The notes beneath the pieces were generated by a model. It was not told the DNA's origin. It searched no databases and worked only from the letters and a program-made list of their open reading frames with translations. Shown piece by piece: positions 57,101 to 64,000 of a stretch of 64,000 bases of DNA. Origin of the DNA: Sva-07 sp964651825 (GTDB lineage Bacteria > Actinomycetota > Acidimicrobiia > Acidimicrobiales > Ilumatobacteraceae); contig CAZYWK010000005.1 in assembly GCA_964651825.1 (NCBI GenBank), forward strand, positions 1-64,000, written 5' to 3'. A program made the position numbers and the translations under genes. Numbering within the stretch: position 1 is the stretch's first letter; each line of letters opens with the position of its first letter.

Positions 57101-58940
57101 ACTCGACCCGGTCGTTCCGATCTCCGCTGGCACCACCTATGTGGTGTCGTACCTCGCCCCGAACGGCGGCTACGCCGCCGACGGCGGGATGCTCAACTCG
57201 AACGGGGTGAGCCGCGGACCGCTTCGCGCGCTCTCGGCCGCCGAGGCCGGCGGGCAGAACGGAGTGTTCCGATACGGCGCCGACGGCGGCTTCCCGGCGA
57301 GCTCGTGGGGCAACGCCAACTACTGGGTCGACCTCGTGTTCGACGTGCCGCCCGATTCCGTGGGCCCGGCGATCGCCAACGTGATCCCGGCACCCGACCT
57401 GCTGGCCGTGGATCCGGCCGAGCCCGTGATCGTGGCGTTCGACGAGGCGATCGACCCCAGCTCCGCGATTCTGGGACTGACCGCTCCTGGCGGAGCGTCG
57501 GTGCCGGCGACGGTGACATGGCCTGATGCCCGCACCGCGGTGGTCCAGCCGACCGATCCGCTCGCACCCGGCACGACGTATCAGGCGTCGGCGACGGCGT
57601 CCGACACGTCGGGCAACCCGATGCCTGCGTCGCACACCTGGTCGTTCACCGTCGCGTCCGCTCCTGGCGAGTTCCCACGCACGGTGTGGACGACGGCCGC
57701 TCATCCTGCCGTCGAGGCGGCAGACGATCCGGCTGCGATCGAGGTCGGCATGAAGTTTGGCGTCGACACCGGTGGTGCGATCATCGGTCTGCGGTTCTTC
57801 AAGGGAGCGGGCAACACGGGCCCCCACACGGCCCGGCTGTGGACCGCCGACGGTCAGCTCCTCGCATCAGCCGTCGTACCGCACGAGACAGCAGCCGGGT
57901 GGCAGCAGGTGCTGTTCGACGCGCCGGTCGCGGTGGAGGCCGGAACGGTCTACATCGCGAGCTACCACACGCCCAGCGGCCGCTATGCGGTGTCGCCGGG
58001 CGGTCTGGGCGGTGCGGTGGTCAGCCCACCGTTGCGGGCGCTGTCGTCGGCCACCTCCGGCGGAAACGGCGTGTACCGGTACGGGGACGGTGGGTTCCCG
58101 AACGGTACGTACGGCTCGTCGAACTACTTCGTCGACGTGATCTTCACCGATCTCGCCGCGCCGACGGTCGTCGGCCGGAGCCCCGACACCGGCAGCGTCG
58201 GCGTTCCCGTCACGACGGAGGTGACGGCGATGTTCAGCGAATCGATCGCCGCTGGTTCGATCCAGGCCGAGCTCCGCGACGGCGGGGGAGCGATCACTCC
58301 CGTCACGATCGAACACGAACACGGATCGACCGAGGTGGTCATCCGTCCGACGACGGCACTGGCGTCGGCCACCACGTACACCGCGACGGTGCTCGCTGCC
58401 GCGGATCTCGCCGGGAACGTGCTCGCCGCACCGGCGAGCTGGTCGTTCAGCACCATCGACTCGTCGTCGTTCACGCTCTTCGGCTCGTCCGCACCGGCGG
58501 TGCCGGCGGCCAACGACGCGTCGCTCGTCGAAGTCGGGATGCGGTTCCAGGTCGGGCAGAACGCGGTCGTCGACGGGATCCGGTACTTCCGCGGTCCTGG
58601 CAACGACGGCACGCACGTCGGTCACCTCTGGACTTCGGCCGGCGAGCTCCTCGCCGAGGTCACGTTCACCGACACCGGCACGGGGTGGCAGTACGCACCG
58701 TTCGCGGCCCCGATCCCGGTGTCCGCGGAGACGACCTACGTCGTCTCGTACGTGGCGCCGGTCGGCCGGTACTCGGTGACGGCCGGCTACTTCAACGCCG
58801 GGCCGGTGAGCAACGGCCCGATCGTCGGGCTGGCCAACTCCGGTGCCGGCAACGGCGTGTACCGGTACGGGGGCGGGTTCCCGAACGGAACCTATGGCGG
58901 AAGCAACTACTGGGTCGACGTCGTCGTCCGAACGACCTGA
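54117..58940 (+). CDS. Giant Tat-exported protein: DMFase-like N-domain plus four DUF4082 repeats
   Basis: A 1607-residue protein. It has a Tat signal (SRRRFLSGAAIGAGVAVS, residues 23-40) and then an N,N-dimethylformamidase-large-subunit-like domain (about 55-550; NVWGGYSLYRG, SSGHDEYWSGAMRANVEAAR). An Ig-like segment follows, then four DUF4082 modules (about 646-806, 915-1078, 1185-1343, 1451-1606), each ending in GGFP...YWVDVV-type motifs and separated by three Big_5-like modules (WSFTTAG, WSFTVAS, WSFSTID). ATG 54117 has GGAGG upstream. It is probably a surface or extracellular glycan-associated protein. The polysaccharide-type genes downstream and the regulator upstream suggest a common programme. 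Confidence 0.88.
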   Translation: MARKNSSSQPSNGLRGGGRSGFSRRRFLSGAAIGAGVAVSDLGSLTDLAFGASNAITLENSLPGADSWDLEWVDESIEGFALPYSANVGETVRFKIRAESSNYRIRIYRIGWYQGKGARLVDTIVPSVPLPQSQPDPVTDPDTGLVHCDNWAVSASWKVPASAISGVYVANFELLDSTSVGNRCLFVVRKDGNTSDVLVQTSDTTYQAYNVWGGYSLYRGPAYWGRAVKVSYHRPLAGAELENDFFYGEIPLVRWLERNGYDVSYTSCIDTDHRPAELTRHKVFVSSGHDEYWSGAMRANVEAARDAGVNLIFMTGNEVFWRTRWEAASDGTPYGTLVCYKETLANAKIDPSQEWTGTWRDPRFTPPALGGGRPENALTGVLFRAINPLEDEDFAIEVPAQFSQLRTWRNTAIAALAPGQTRVLSAATLGYEWDADVDNGHRPAGLVRLSETTQVAAQVLQNNGDAYIEAPLTHSMTLYRAPSGALVWGTGTVQWAWGLDEYHRNRPSIPVPADVNIQQATLNILADMGVQPASRQSGLAAAAASTDKIAPVSTITVPAAGAVVPIGTPVVVSGTAVDTGGGVVAAVEVSVDGGSTWHPATGRASWSYTFTPTQLGPFTVRTRAVDDSCNLEVPGPGRTFNGGPRSTPCSIWDDSAVPATPAFNDSTALELGVKFRADADGFITGIRFYKGPGNDGAHVGHLYRSNGARLGSVTFTDETASGWQTASFASPIAIAAGTTYVATYFAPHGHYSGDIGYFATDHDLPPLRALAAGDDGPNGVFREGGGFPTQTYGSTNYWVDVVYHTDNDSAPAVASRRPAEGVMSVDPADAIVCRFSEPVVPASIDISLAAAGGSPVAGTVSYEAAERSARFVPSQPMAAGIEHIVTVSGATDFTGTEMAAPVSWSFTTAGAPGTLPTSIWTTADEPSAPSSDDTSAVELGLRFRADVDGFVTAVRYYRGGGNAGNHVGRIWSLDGTLLGTASFSNEGDDGWQQAPLDPVVPISAGTTYVVSYLAPNGGYAADGGMLNSNGVSRGPLRALSAAEAGGQNGVFRYGADGGFPASSWGNANYWVDLVFDVPPDSVGPAIANVIPAPDLLAVDPAEPVIVAFDEAIDPSSAILGLTAPGGASVPATVTWPDARTAVVQPTDPLAPGTTYQASATASDTSGNPMPASHTWSFTVASAPGEFPRTVWTTAAHPAVEAADDPAAIEVGMKFGVDTGGAIIGLRFFKGAGNTGPHTARLWTADGQLLASAVVPHETAAGWQQVLFDAPVAVEAGTVYIASYHTPSGRYAVSPGGLGGAVVSPPLRALSSATSGGNGVYRYGDGGFPNGTYGSSNYFVDVIFTDLAAPTVVGRSPDTGSVGVPVTTEVTAMFSESIAAGSIQAELRDGGGAITPVTIEHEHGSTEVVIRPTTALASATTYTATVLAAADLAGNVLAAPASWSFSTIDSSSFTLFGSSAPAVPAANDASLVEVGMRFQVGQNAVVDGIRYFRGPGNDGTHVGHLWTSAGELLAEVTFTDTGTGWQYAPFAAPIPVSAETTYVVSYVAPVGRYSVTAGYFNAGPVSNGPIVGLANSGAGNGVYRYGGGFPNGTYGGSNYWVDVVVRTT

Positions 58941-58975
58941 CCCTCCGAGACGACCCAGCACGAGAGGCGGACACC

Positions 58976-60064
58976 ATGAATCATCTCCCGGTCGAGGGAG
59001 CGGGCCGTGCCGAGCCGGCCGTCGGCATCGCCGTCGTCGGCGCCGGCTACTGGGGCCCCAACCTCGCACGCAATGCCGCGTCCCATCCCTTGACGCGGCT
59101 CGTGTACGTCTGCGACCTCGATCTCGATCGAGCACAGCGTGTGGCGTCGCCGTACGCCGGTGCGAACGCCAGCCGCGAGCTCGAGCGGGTCATCGGCGAT
59201 CCTGCCGTGACGGCGGTCGCGATCGCGACGCCCCCGTCGACCCACGCGTCGTTGGCGATCGCCGCACTACGCGCCGGCAAGCACGTGCTGGTCGAAAAGC
59301 CCCTCGCCGATTCGATCGACGACGCAGAGGCGATGCTCGAAGCAGCGGCCCTGAACGACCGGGTGCTGATGTGCGATCACACGTACTGCTACACGCCGGC
59401 GGTGCAGTACCTGCGCTCGATCGTCGGCGCCGGCGAGCTCGGGACGCTCCAATATGTCGACTCCGTCCGGATCAACCTGGGGCTCGTCCAGCGCGACGTC
59501 GACGTCGTCTGGGACCTGGCCCCGCACGACCTGTCGATCCTCGACGCGGTGTTGCCGCCGGACTGCCAGGTCCGATCGCTGTCAGCCACCGGTGCCGATC
59601 CCGTCGGCGCCGGTCAGTCGTGCGTCGCGTACCTGTCGATGGAGCTCGATGGGGGAGCGATCGCCCACGTCCACGTCAACTGGCTCAGCCCGACCAAGGT
59701 CCGACGGATGACGATCGGTGGATCACGGCGGACCGTGGTGTGGGACGACCTGGATCCTGTCCAGCGCGTCAGCGTGTTCGATCGCGGTGTCGACGTCACG
59801 CTCGACGACGGTCCCGATGCCGTCGCCAGCCGCAAGATCGCCTACCGCGTCGGCGACATGATCGCTCCGGCACTTCGCGAACGGGAGGGGCTCGCCGGTG
59901 TCTTCGACGAACTCGTCGGTTCGATCCGTGAACATCGCGCGCCGCTCACCGACGGGGCGGCTGGGCTCAGGGTGCTGCGACTGCTCCAGGCCGCCCGATC
60001 GAGCATCGACAACGGTGGAACCGCCCAGCGGATCAATCGCGACCGTTCGTTGGTGCCGGCATGA
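58976..60064 (+). CDS. Gfo/Idh/MocA oxidoreductase (WbpB-like)
   Basis: A 362-residue NAD-dependent sugar dehydrogenase: VVGAGYWGPNLARNA Rossmann motif, EKPL catalytic Lys-Pro, and C-terminal beta sheet with WDLAPHDLSI. The WGPN/EKPL pattern and context resemble UDP-GlcNAcA 3-dehydrogenases (WbpB/WlbA). ATG 58976 has GAGAGGCGG upstream. The stop overlaps the epimerase start (ATGA). It is the first gene of a five-gene coupled operon. Confidence 0.92.
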   Translation: MNHLPVEGAGRAEPAVGIAVVGAGYWGPNLARNAASHPLTRLVYVCDLDLDRAQRVASPYAGANASRELERVIGDPAVTAVAIATPPSTHASLAIAALRAGKHVLVEKPLADSIDDAEAMLEAAALNDRVLMCDHTYCYTPAVQYLRSIVGAGELGTLQYVDSVRINLGLVQRDVDVVWDLAPHDLSILDAVLPPDCQVRSLSATGADPVGAGQSCVAYLSMELDGGAIAHVHVNWLSPTKVRRMTIGGSRRTVVWDDLDPVQRVSVFDRGVDVTLDDGPDAVASRKIAYRVGDMIAPALREREGLAGVFDELVGSIREHRAPLTDGAAGLRVLRLLQAARSSIDNGGTAQRINRDRSLVPA

Positions 60065-61053
60065 GTGTGAACACGCAAGGCCTCACAGGGGCTCGGCTCC
60101 TCATCACCGGCGGTGCCGGATTCGTCGGCTCGACGATCGCGGAGCAGGCCATCGAGGCTGGCGCAGCCTCGATCGTGGTCCTCGACAATCTCGTGCGCGG
60201 TCGGGTCGAGAACCTCGATCAGGTCCGTGCGGGCGGGCGGGTCGAGCTGGTCGTGGGCGACATCCGCGACGAGGCGGCCGTGGGCCGAGCGATGCGGGGT
60301 GTGGATGTCGTGTTCCACCAGGCCGCGTTGCGTATCACGCAGTGCGCCGACGACCCGCGCGCCGCCGTCGACGTCATGGCGACCGGCACCTTGAACGTGC
60401 TCGAGGCAGCCCGAGCCGCCGGTGTCGGCAAGGTCGTCGCGGCGTCGTCGGCGTCGGTGTACGGCATGGCCGCCGAGTTCCCGACCAGCGAAGATCACCA
60501 CGCCTACGACAACCGGACGCTCTACGGCGCGGCGAAGCTGTTCGACGAAGGGCTGCTGCGCAGCTACGCCGACATGTTCGGGCTGAACTACGTCGCGCTC
60601 CGCTACTTCAACGTGTACGGACCGCGGATGGACATCCACGGCGTGTACACCGAGGTCTTGGTGCGCTGGATGGAGCGCATCGTTCGTGGCCTGCCGCCGC
60701 TGATCTTCGGCGACGGAAGCCAGACGATGGACTTCGTGTTCATCGACGACGTCGCGCGGGCGAACCTGCTGGCCGCGGCCGCCGGCGTGACGGACCGCGT
60801 GTACAACGTCGCCCGCGGTGTCGAGACGAGCCTGCTCCAGCTCGCCGAGGCGTTGCAGGAGGTGATGGGCAGTCACCTGTCGATCGAGTTCGGACCGGAG
60901 CGGGCCGTGAACCCGGTGCCGCGGCGCCTCGCCGACACGGCCGCTGCCGAACGGGACCTCGGGTTCCGCGCCGAGGTCGACCTGCACGATGGGCTGACCG
61001 CGCTCGTCGACTGGTGGCAACGCGAGCGCCGAGCGGGAGCAGCGGTGGCATGA
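60061..61053 (+). CDS. NAD-dependent sugar epimerase/dehydratase
   Basis: A 330-residue extended SDR: TGGAGFVGSTIAEQ cofactor motif, Ser in ASSASVYGM, YGAAK active-site pair and RYFNVYGPR. It acts on a nucleotide sugar (4-epimerase or dehydratase; WbpP/GalE type). It is coupled by overlaps to both neighbours. Confidence 0.93.
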   Translation: MSVNTQGLTGARLLITGGAGFVGSTIAEQAIEAGAASIVVLDNLVRGRVENLDQVRAGGRVELVVGDIRDEAAVGRAMRGVDVVFHQAALRITQCADDPRAAVDVMATGTLNVLEAARAAGVGKVVAASSASVYGMAAEFPTSEDHHAYDNRTLYGAAKLFDEGLLRSYADMFGLNYVALRYFNVYGPRMDIHGVYTEVLVRWMERIVRGLPPLIFGDGSQTMDFVFIDDVARANLLAAAAGVTDRVYNVARGVETSLLQLAEALQEVMGSHLSIEFGPERAVNPVPRRLADTAAAERDLGFRAEVDLHDGLTALVDWWQRERRAGAAVA

Positions 61054-62207
61054 GCCCACTCGCCGCGTTCCCGGCGGTCGAGCAGCCGTCGATCCCGATC
61101 ATGCGTCCGGTGCTCGGCGAGACTGAGATCGAGGCGGTCGTCGAGGTGCTCCGCAGCGGTTGGGTGGCCCAGGGCCCGCGGGTCGAACAGTTCGAAGCAG
61201 CCTTCGCCGCCAGGGTCGGTGCAGCCTCCGGCGTCGCGGTGTCGAGCTGCACCACGGGTTTGCACCTCGCGCTCGTGCTGGCCGGAGTGGGCCCGGGGCA
61301 CGAGGTGATCGTCCCATCGTTCTCGTTCATCGCAACCACCAACGCCGTCGTGTACACGGGGGCGACACCGGTCTACGCCGACGTCGAGCTGAGCACGGGG
61401 AACGTGACGGCGCAGTCGGTGGCGGCCGTCGCCACGGCCCGCACGCGTGCCGTGATCGTGGTGGACCAGGCCGGGGTGCCGGCCGACATCGACGCGATCC
61501 GCACGTTCGCCCGCGGGCGCGAGATCGAAGTCGTCGAGGACGCCGCGTGCGCGATCGGATCCACGAGGACCGGGGCCCCGGTGGGCGCGGGCGGCCTCGC
61601 CGTCTTCTCGTTCCATCCGCGCAAGATCCTCACGACCGGTGAAGGCGGGATGATCACGACCGACGATGCCGACATCGCCGCTCGGGCGCGGCGGCTCCGC
61701 GAGCACGGCATGAGTCTCAGCGCCGCGGATCGACATCGCAGTGGAGGCGTCGCCTTCGAGCAGTACGAGGAGACCGGCTTCAACTATCGGATGACCGACC
61801 TGCAGGCCGCGGTGGGCCTGGCCCAACTCGACCGGCTCGACGCCATCGTGTCGAGGCGGCGCGAGCTCGCGGCCGCCTACCGGTTGCGGCTCGCAGACGT
61901 CGCCGGTGTCACGTGCGTGGGCGACCCTGCTGGTGGCACGACGAACTATCAGTCGTTCTGGATCCGGCTGCACGACGAGTTCGCCACCAGCCGCAACGAC
62001 CTGATGGCGGTGCTCGCGAGGATCGGGATCGCGAGCCGTCGGGGGATCATGGCGACGCATCTCGAGCCCGCCGGCTGGCGATTCCTGCGTGATCCGCTGC
62101 CGAACACCGAGCTGCTCAGCACGACGTCGTTGATCCTGCCGCTGTTCCACGACATGACGATCGACGACGTCGATCGGGTGTGTGATCACGTCCGGGCGGC
62201 GTCGTGA
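61050..62207 (+). CDS. DegT/DnrJ/EryC1 sugar aminotransferase
   Basis: A 385-residue PLP enzyme transferring an amino group to a keto-sugar nucleotide. The PLP lysine is in FHPRKILTTGEGGM; VEDAACAIGS and the N-terminal WVAQGPRVEQFE are family markers. With the upstream dehydrogenase and the downstream acyltransferase it forms a 3- or 4-acylamino-sugar pathway. ATG 61050 overlaps the epimerase stop. Confidence 0.95.
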   Translation: MSPLAAFPAVEQPSIPIMRPVLGETEIEAVVEVLRSGWVAQGPRVEQFEAAFAARVGAASGVAVSSCTTGLHLALVLAGVGPGHEVIVPSFSFIATTNAVVYTGATPVYADVELSTGNVTAQSVAAVATARTRAVIVVDQAGVPADIDAIRTFARGREIEVVEDAACAIGSTRTGAPVGAGGLAVFSFHPRKILTTGEGGMITTDDADIAARARRLREHGMSLSAADRHRSGGVAFEQYEETGFNYRMTDLQAAVGLAQLDRLDAIVSRRRELAAAYRLRLADVAGVTCVGDPAGGTTNYQSFWIRLHDEFATSRNDLMAVLARIGIASRRGIMATHLEPAGWRFLRDPLPNTELLSTTSLILPLFHDMTIDDVDRVCDHVRAAS

Positions 62208-62893
62208 GCGCGTTGCGTCCGCTCGTCCTCGTCGGCGCCGGTGGATTCGCCCGTGAGACCGCTGAGCTCGTCCGGTCGATCAACGCCGCGACGCCCAGCT
62301 ACGAACTGCTCGGGTTCGTCGACGACGACCCGGCACTGGCCGGCCGCAGCCGAGCCGGTTGTCCGGTGTTGGGCCCACTCGAGTCGATCCACGACCTCGG
62401 AGATGCGGCGGTCGTGGTGTGTATCGGGAGCCCCGCCGCGACGGCGATCCGGCGACACATCGTGGACCTGCTCGACCTCGACGCCGAACGCTTCGCGACG
62501 CTCGTCCATCCGCGTGCCGAGCTCGCCGCGAGCGTCTTCGTCGGCGGCGGGTCGGTGATCCACGCCGGCTGCATCGCCACGACCGAGATCACGATCGGCC
62601 GGCACGTCGAGATGATGCCCGCGACGGTCCTCACCCACGACGACGTCGTGGACGACTTCGCGACCTTCGGCGCCGGCGTGCGGCTGGCCGGTGGCGTCCG
62701 CATCGGCCATGACGCCTACATCGGATCCGGCGCCTGCGTGCGGGAGGGGATCGAGGTCGGCGGCGGATCGACCATCGGGATGGGGTCGGTCGTGATCGAC
62801 CACGTGCCGCCGGGCGAGGTGTGGGCCGGCAACCCGGCGCGCTTCCTCCGCTCAGCGGGGCCGCTGCGGGGAGTGATCGCGGTGGCGTCGTGA
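62204..62893 (+). CDS. NeuD/PglD-like sugar O/N-acyltransferase
   Basis: A 229-residue protein with an N-terminal Rossmann-like sugar-binding part (LVGAGGFARETAELV) and C-terminal left-handed beta-helix hexapeptides; the likely catalytic His is in VLTHDDVVDD. Acylates the amino sugar made by the aminotransferase. GTG 62204 overlaps the previous stop (GTGA). Confidence 0.92.
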   Translation: MSALRPLVLVGAGGFARETAELVRSINAATPSYELLGFVDDDPALAGRSRAGCPVLGPLESIHDLGDAAVVVCIGSPAATAIRRHIVDLLDLDAERFATLVHPRAELAASVFVGGGSVIHAGCIATTEITIGRHVEMMPATVLTHDDVVDDFATFGAGVRLAGGVRIGHDAYIGSGACVREGIEVGGGSTIGMGSVVIDHVPPGEVWAGNPARFLRSAGPLRGVIAVAS

Positions 62894-64000
62894 GGGTCAT
62901 CGTGTACCCGCACGATCTGGCCGTCGGCGGCAGCCAGATCAACGCGATCGACCTCGCCGGCGCCGTGCGCGATCGTGGCCACGACGTCATGGTGTACGGC
63001 GTTCCCGGCCCGCTCGTGCGGCACATCCGTGGGCACGGACTGCGCTACGTCGAGGCATCGCCGCAGCAGTACCGCCCGGCGCCGCAACGCATCGCGCAGA
63101 TCCGCGAGCTGGCGAAGCGTGAGCGGGTCGAGGTGATCCACGGGTACGAGTGGCCTCCGTGCCTCGATGCCTACTTCGGCGCCCATCTGGTCGGCCGGGT
63201 CGGCCTCGTGTGCACCGTGCTGTCGATGGCGGTCTCGCCCCTCGTCCCGCGGACCCTGCCGTTGATCATGGGGACCGAGGATCTCGCGGCCGCGGCCCGT
63301 GCCGCTGGGCACGCCGACGTCGCGGTGCTCGAGCCGCCGATCGACGTGAGCGGCGACCACCCGGGGGTCGACGGGTCAGCGGTGCGGCGTTCGCTGGGTC
63401 TGGCGAGTGGCGAACTGCTCGTCGTGACGGTGTCGCGCCTGGCGGTCGACCTCAAGCTCGACGCACTCGAGCGAGCGGTGGCCGCGGTCGGCAACATCGC
63501 CCGCCGGCGCCCGGCGCGGCTCCTCGTCGTCGGCGGCGGTGAGGCGGATCGGCATCTCCGCGCCCGCGCCGCCGACATCGACGCGGCGTGCGGCCGGCAG
63601 GTGGTGCACTTCGCCGGCGAACAACTCGATCCGCGGCCGTACTACGCGGCCGCCGATGTGGTCCTCGGGATGGGGAGCTCGTCGATGCGGGCGATGGCGA
63701 TGGGGCGCCCGGTCGTGGTCCAAGGCGAGCACGGCTTCTCGCTCACGTGTGAGCAGGCCACCCTGGGCACCTTCCTCCGACAGGGTTTCTGGGGGCTTGG
63801 CGACGACGGGCCGATCGACCTGCTGCAGGCCCAGATCGAACGTCTGCTCGACGACGGCCGGCTGCGCCTCGAGCTCGGCCGGTTCGGCCGCCGGCTCATG
63901 TGCGAACGGTTCGCCCTCCCCGCCGCTGCCGAGCGTCTCGAGGCGGTGTACCAGGCGGTTGCCGAGCGCGAGTCGGCCCGCCGTCCGTTGGACGTCGCGA
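62890..64000 (+). CDS. Glycosyltransferase family 4-like, partial (runs off the window)
   Basis: GTG 62890 overlaps the acyltransferase stop and the frame stays open to the last base, about 370 codons. VYPHDLAVGGSQINAIDLA near the N-terminus is the GT4 acceptor-side GGSQ motif. HVADVV-like YYAAADVVLGMGSSSMRAMA with EHGFSLT is the donor-site region, although the usual ExxxxxxE is altered to a Gly/Ser-rich stretch. It probably transfers the modified amino sugar to a surface glycan. Confidence 0.87.
   Translation, partial: MRVIVYPHDLAVGGSQINAIDLAGAVRDRGHDVMVYGVPGPLVRHIRGHGLRYVEASPQQYRPAPQRIAQIRELAKRERVEVIHGYEWPPCLDAYFGAHLVGRVGLVCTVLSMAVSPLVPRTLPLIMGTEDLAAAARAAGHADVAVLEPPIDVSGDHPGVDGSAVRRSLGLASGELLVVTVSRLAVDLKLDALERAVAAVGNIARRRPARLLVVGGGEADRHLRARAADIDAACGRQVVHFAGEQLDPRPYYAAADVVLGMGSSSMRAMAMGRPVVVQGEHGFSLTCEQATLGTFLRQGFWGLGDDGPIDLLQAQIERLLDDGRLRLELGRFGRRLMCERFALPAAAERLEAVYQAVAERESARRPLDVA

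Noticed and set aside
1..64000. tRNA, rRNA, integrase, transposase, phage genes or replication origin
   Set aside because: None was recognised in a reading of both strands; no insertion-sequence ends or attachment-site duplications were seen.

Overview
The window looks like a piece of a draft genome from a high-GC actinomycete, most likely an Acidimicrobiia (Ilumatobacter-type) organism. This is inferred from uniform high GC with strong third-position bias, many GTG starts, numerous leaderless promoters, and a gene set rich in acyl-CoA, SDR, SnoaL and steroid/aromatic oxidation families. Two runs of exactly 100 N (5823-5922 and 11586-11685) are scaffolding gaps. Both are flanked by identical sequence, so each probably represents unmerged contig overlap and not missing DNA.

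Layout. About 0.1-36.3 kb is a catabolic region. It holds a TetR regulator divergent from an acyl-CoA ligase/SDR/ligase operon; a leftward SnoaL-SDR-substrate-binding-protein-SnoaL-SDR run; a second TetR; an acyl-CoA dehydrogenase; two SDRs; and a meta-cleavage-product hydrolase. A short cell-envelope insert follows at 14.2-18.4 kb: a PAP2 phosphatase, a peptidoglycan-binding lipoprotein, and a SipW signal peptidase fused to a cellulose-binding domain beside a CalY/TasA-like substrate. Next come a VOC protein, an MFS exporter and an IclR regulator driving a meta-cleavage operon (acetaldehyde dehydrogenase, HOA aldolase, extradiol dioxygenase, hydratase). From 27.8 to 36.3 kb lie a Rieske oxygenase, a KstD-like flavoprotein, paired cupins, a cyclase, a Baeyer-Villiger monooxygenase and an amidohydrolase. 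This block is bracketed by two toxin-antitoxin modules (PIN/Phd and RES/Xre). Gene remnants at 37.4-38.5 kb mark a probable recombination scar.

From 50.8 down to 38.7 kb everything runs leftward: P450, a PKD-bearing hydrolase, a substrate-binding lipoprotein, an MFS-LivF fusion, a LivH-LivM-LivG fusion, a DapB-like dehydrogenase and an esterase. A third TetR and a divergent pair of AhpD-like proteins follow. The last 11 kb switch to surface biology: an atypical winged-helix response regulator, a 1607-residue Tat-exported protein with four DUF4082 repeats, and a sugar-nucleotide/glycosyltransferase operon that runs off the end.

Regulation ties the catabolic part together. An 18-bp near-palindrome (consensus TTGKACCGAYCGGTMCAA) lies at five promoters up to 34 kb apart (tetR/ligase, acyl-CoA dehydrogenase, hydrolase, iclR, amidohydrolase), on or beside the -10 box. 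At least eleven genes have a -10-like hexamer ending 6-8 nt before the start codon and no convincing ribosome binding site, which predicts leaderless mRNAs. Together the genes suggest import of a hydrophobic ring compound, CoA activation, beta-oxidation-type side-chain attack, ring hydroxylation and dehydrogenation, then meta-cleavage to pyruvate and acetyl-CoA. The actual substrate cannot be told from sequence.
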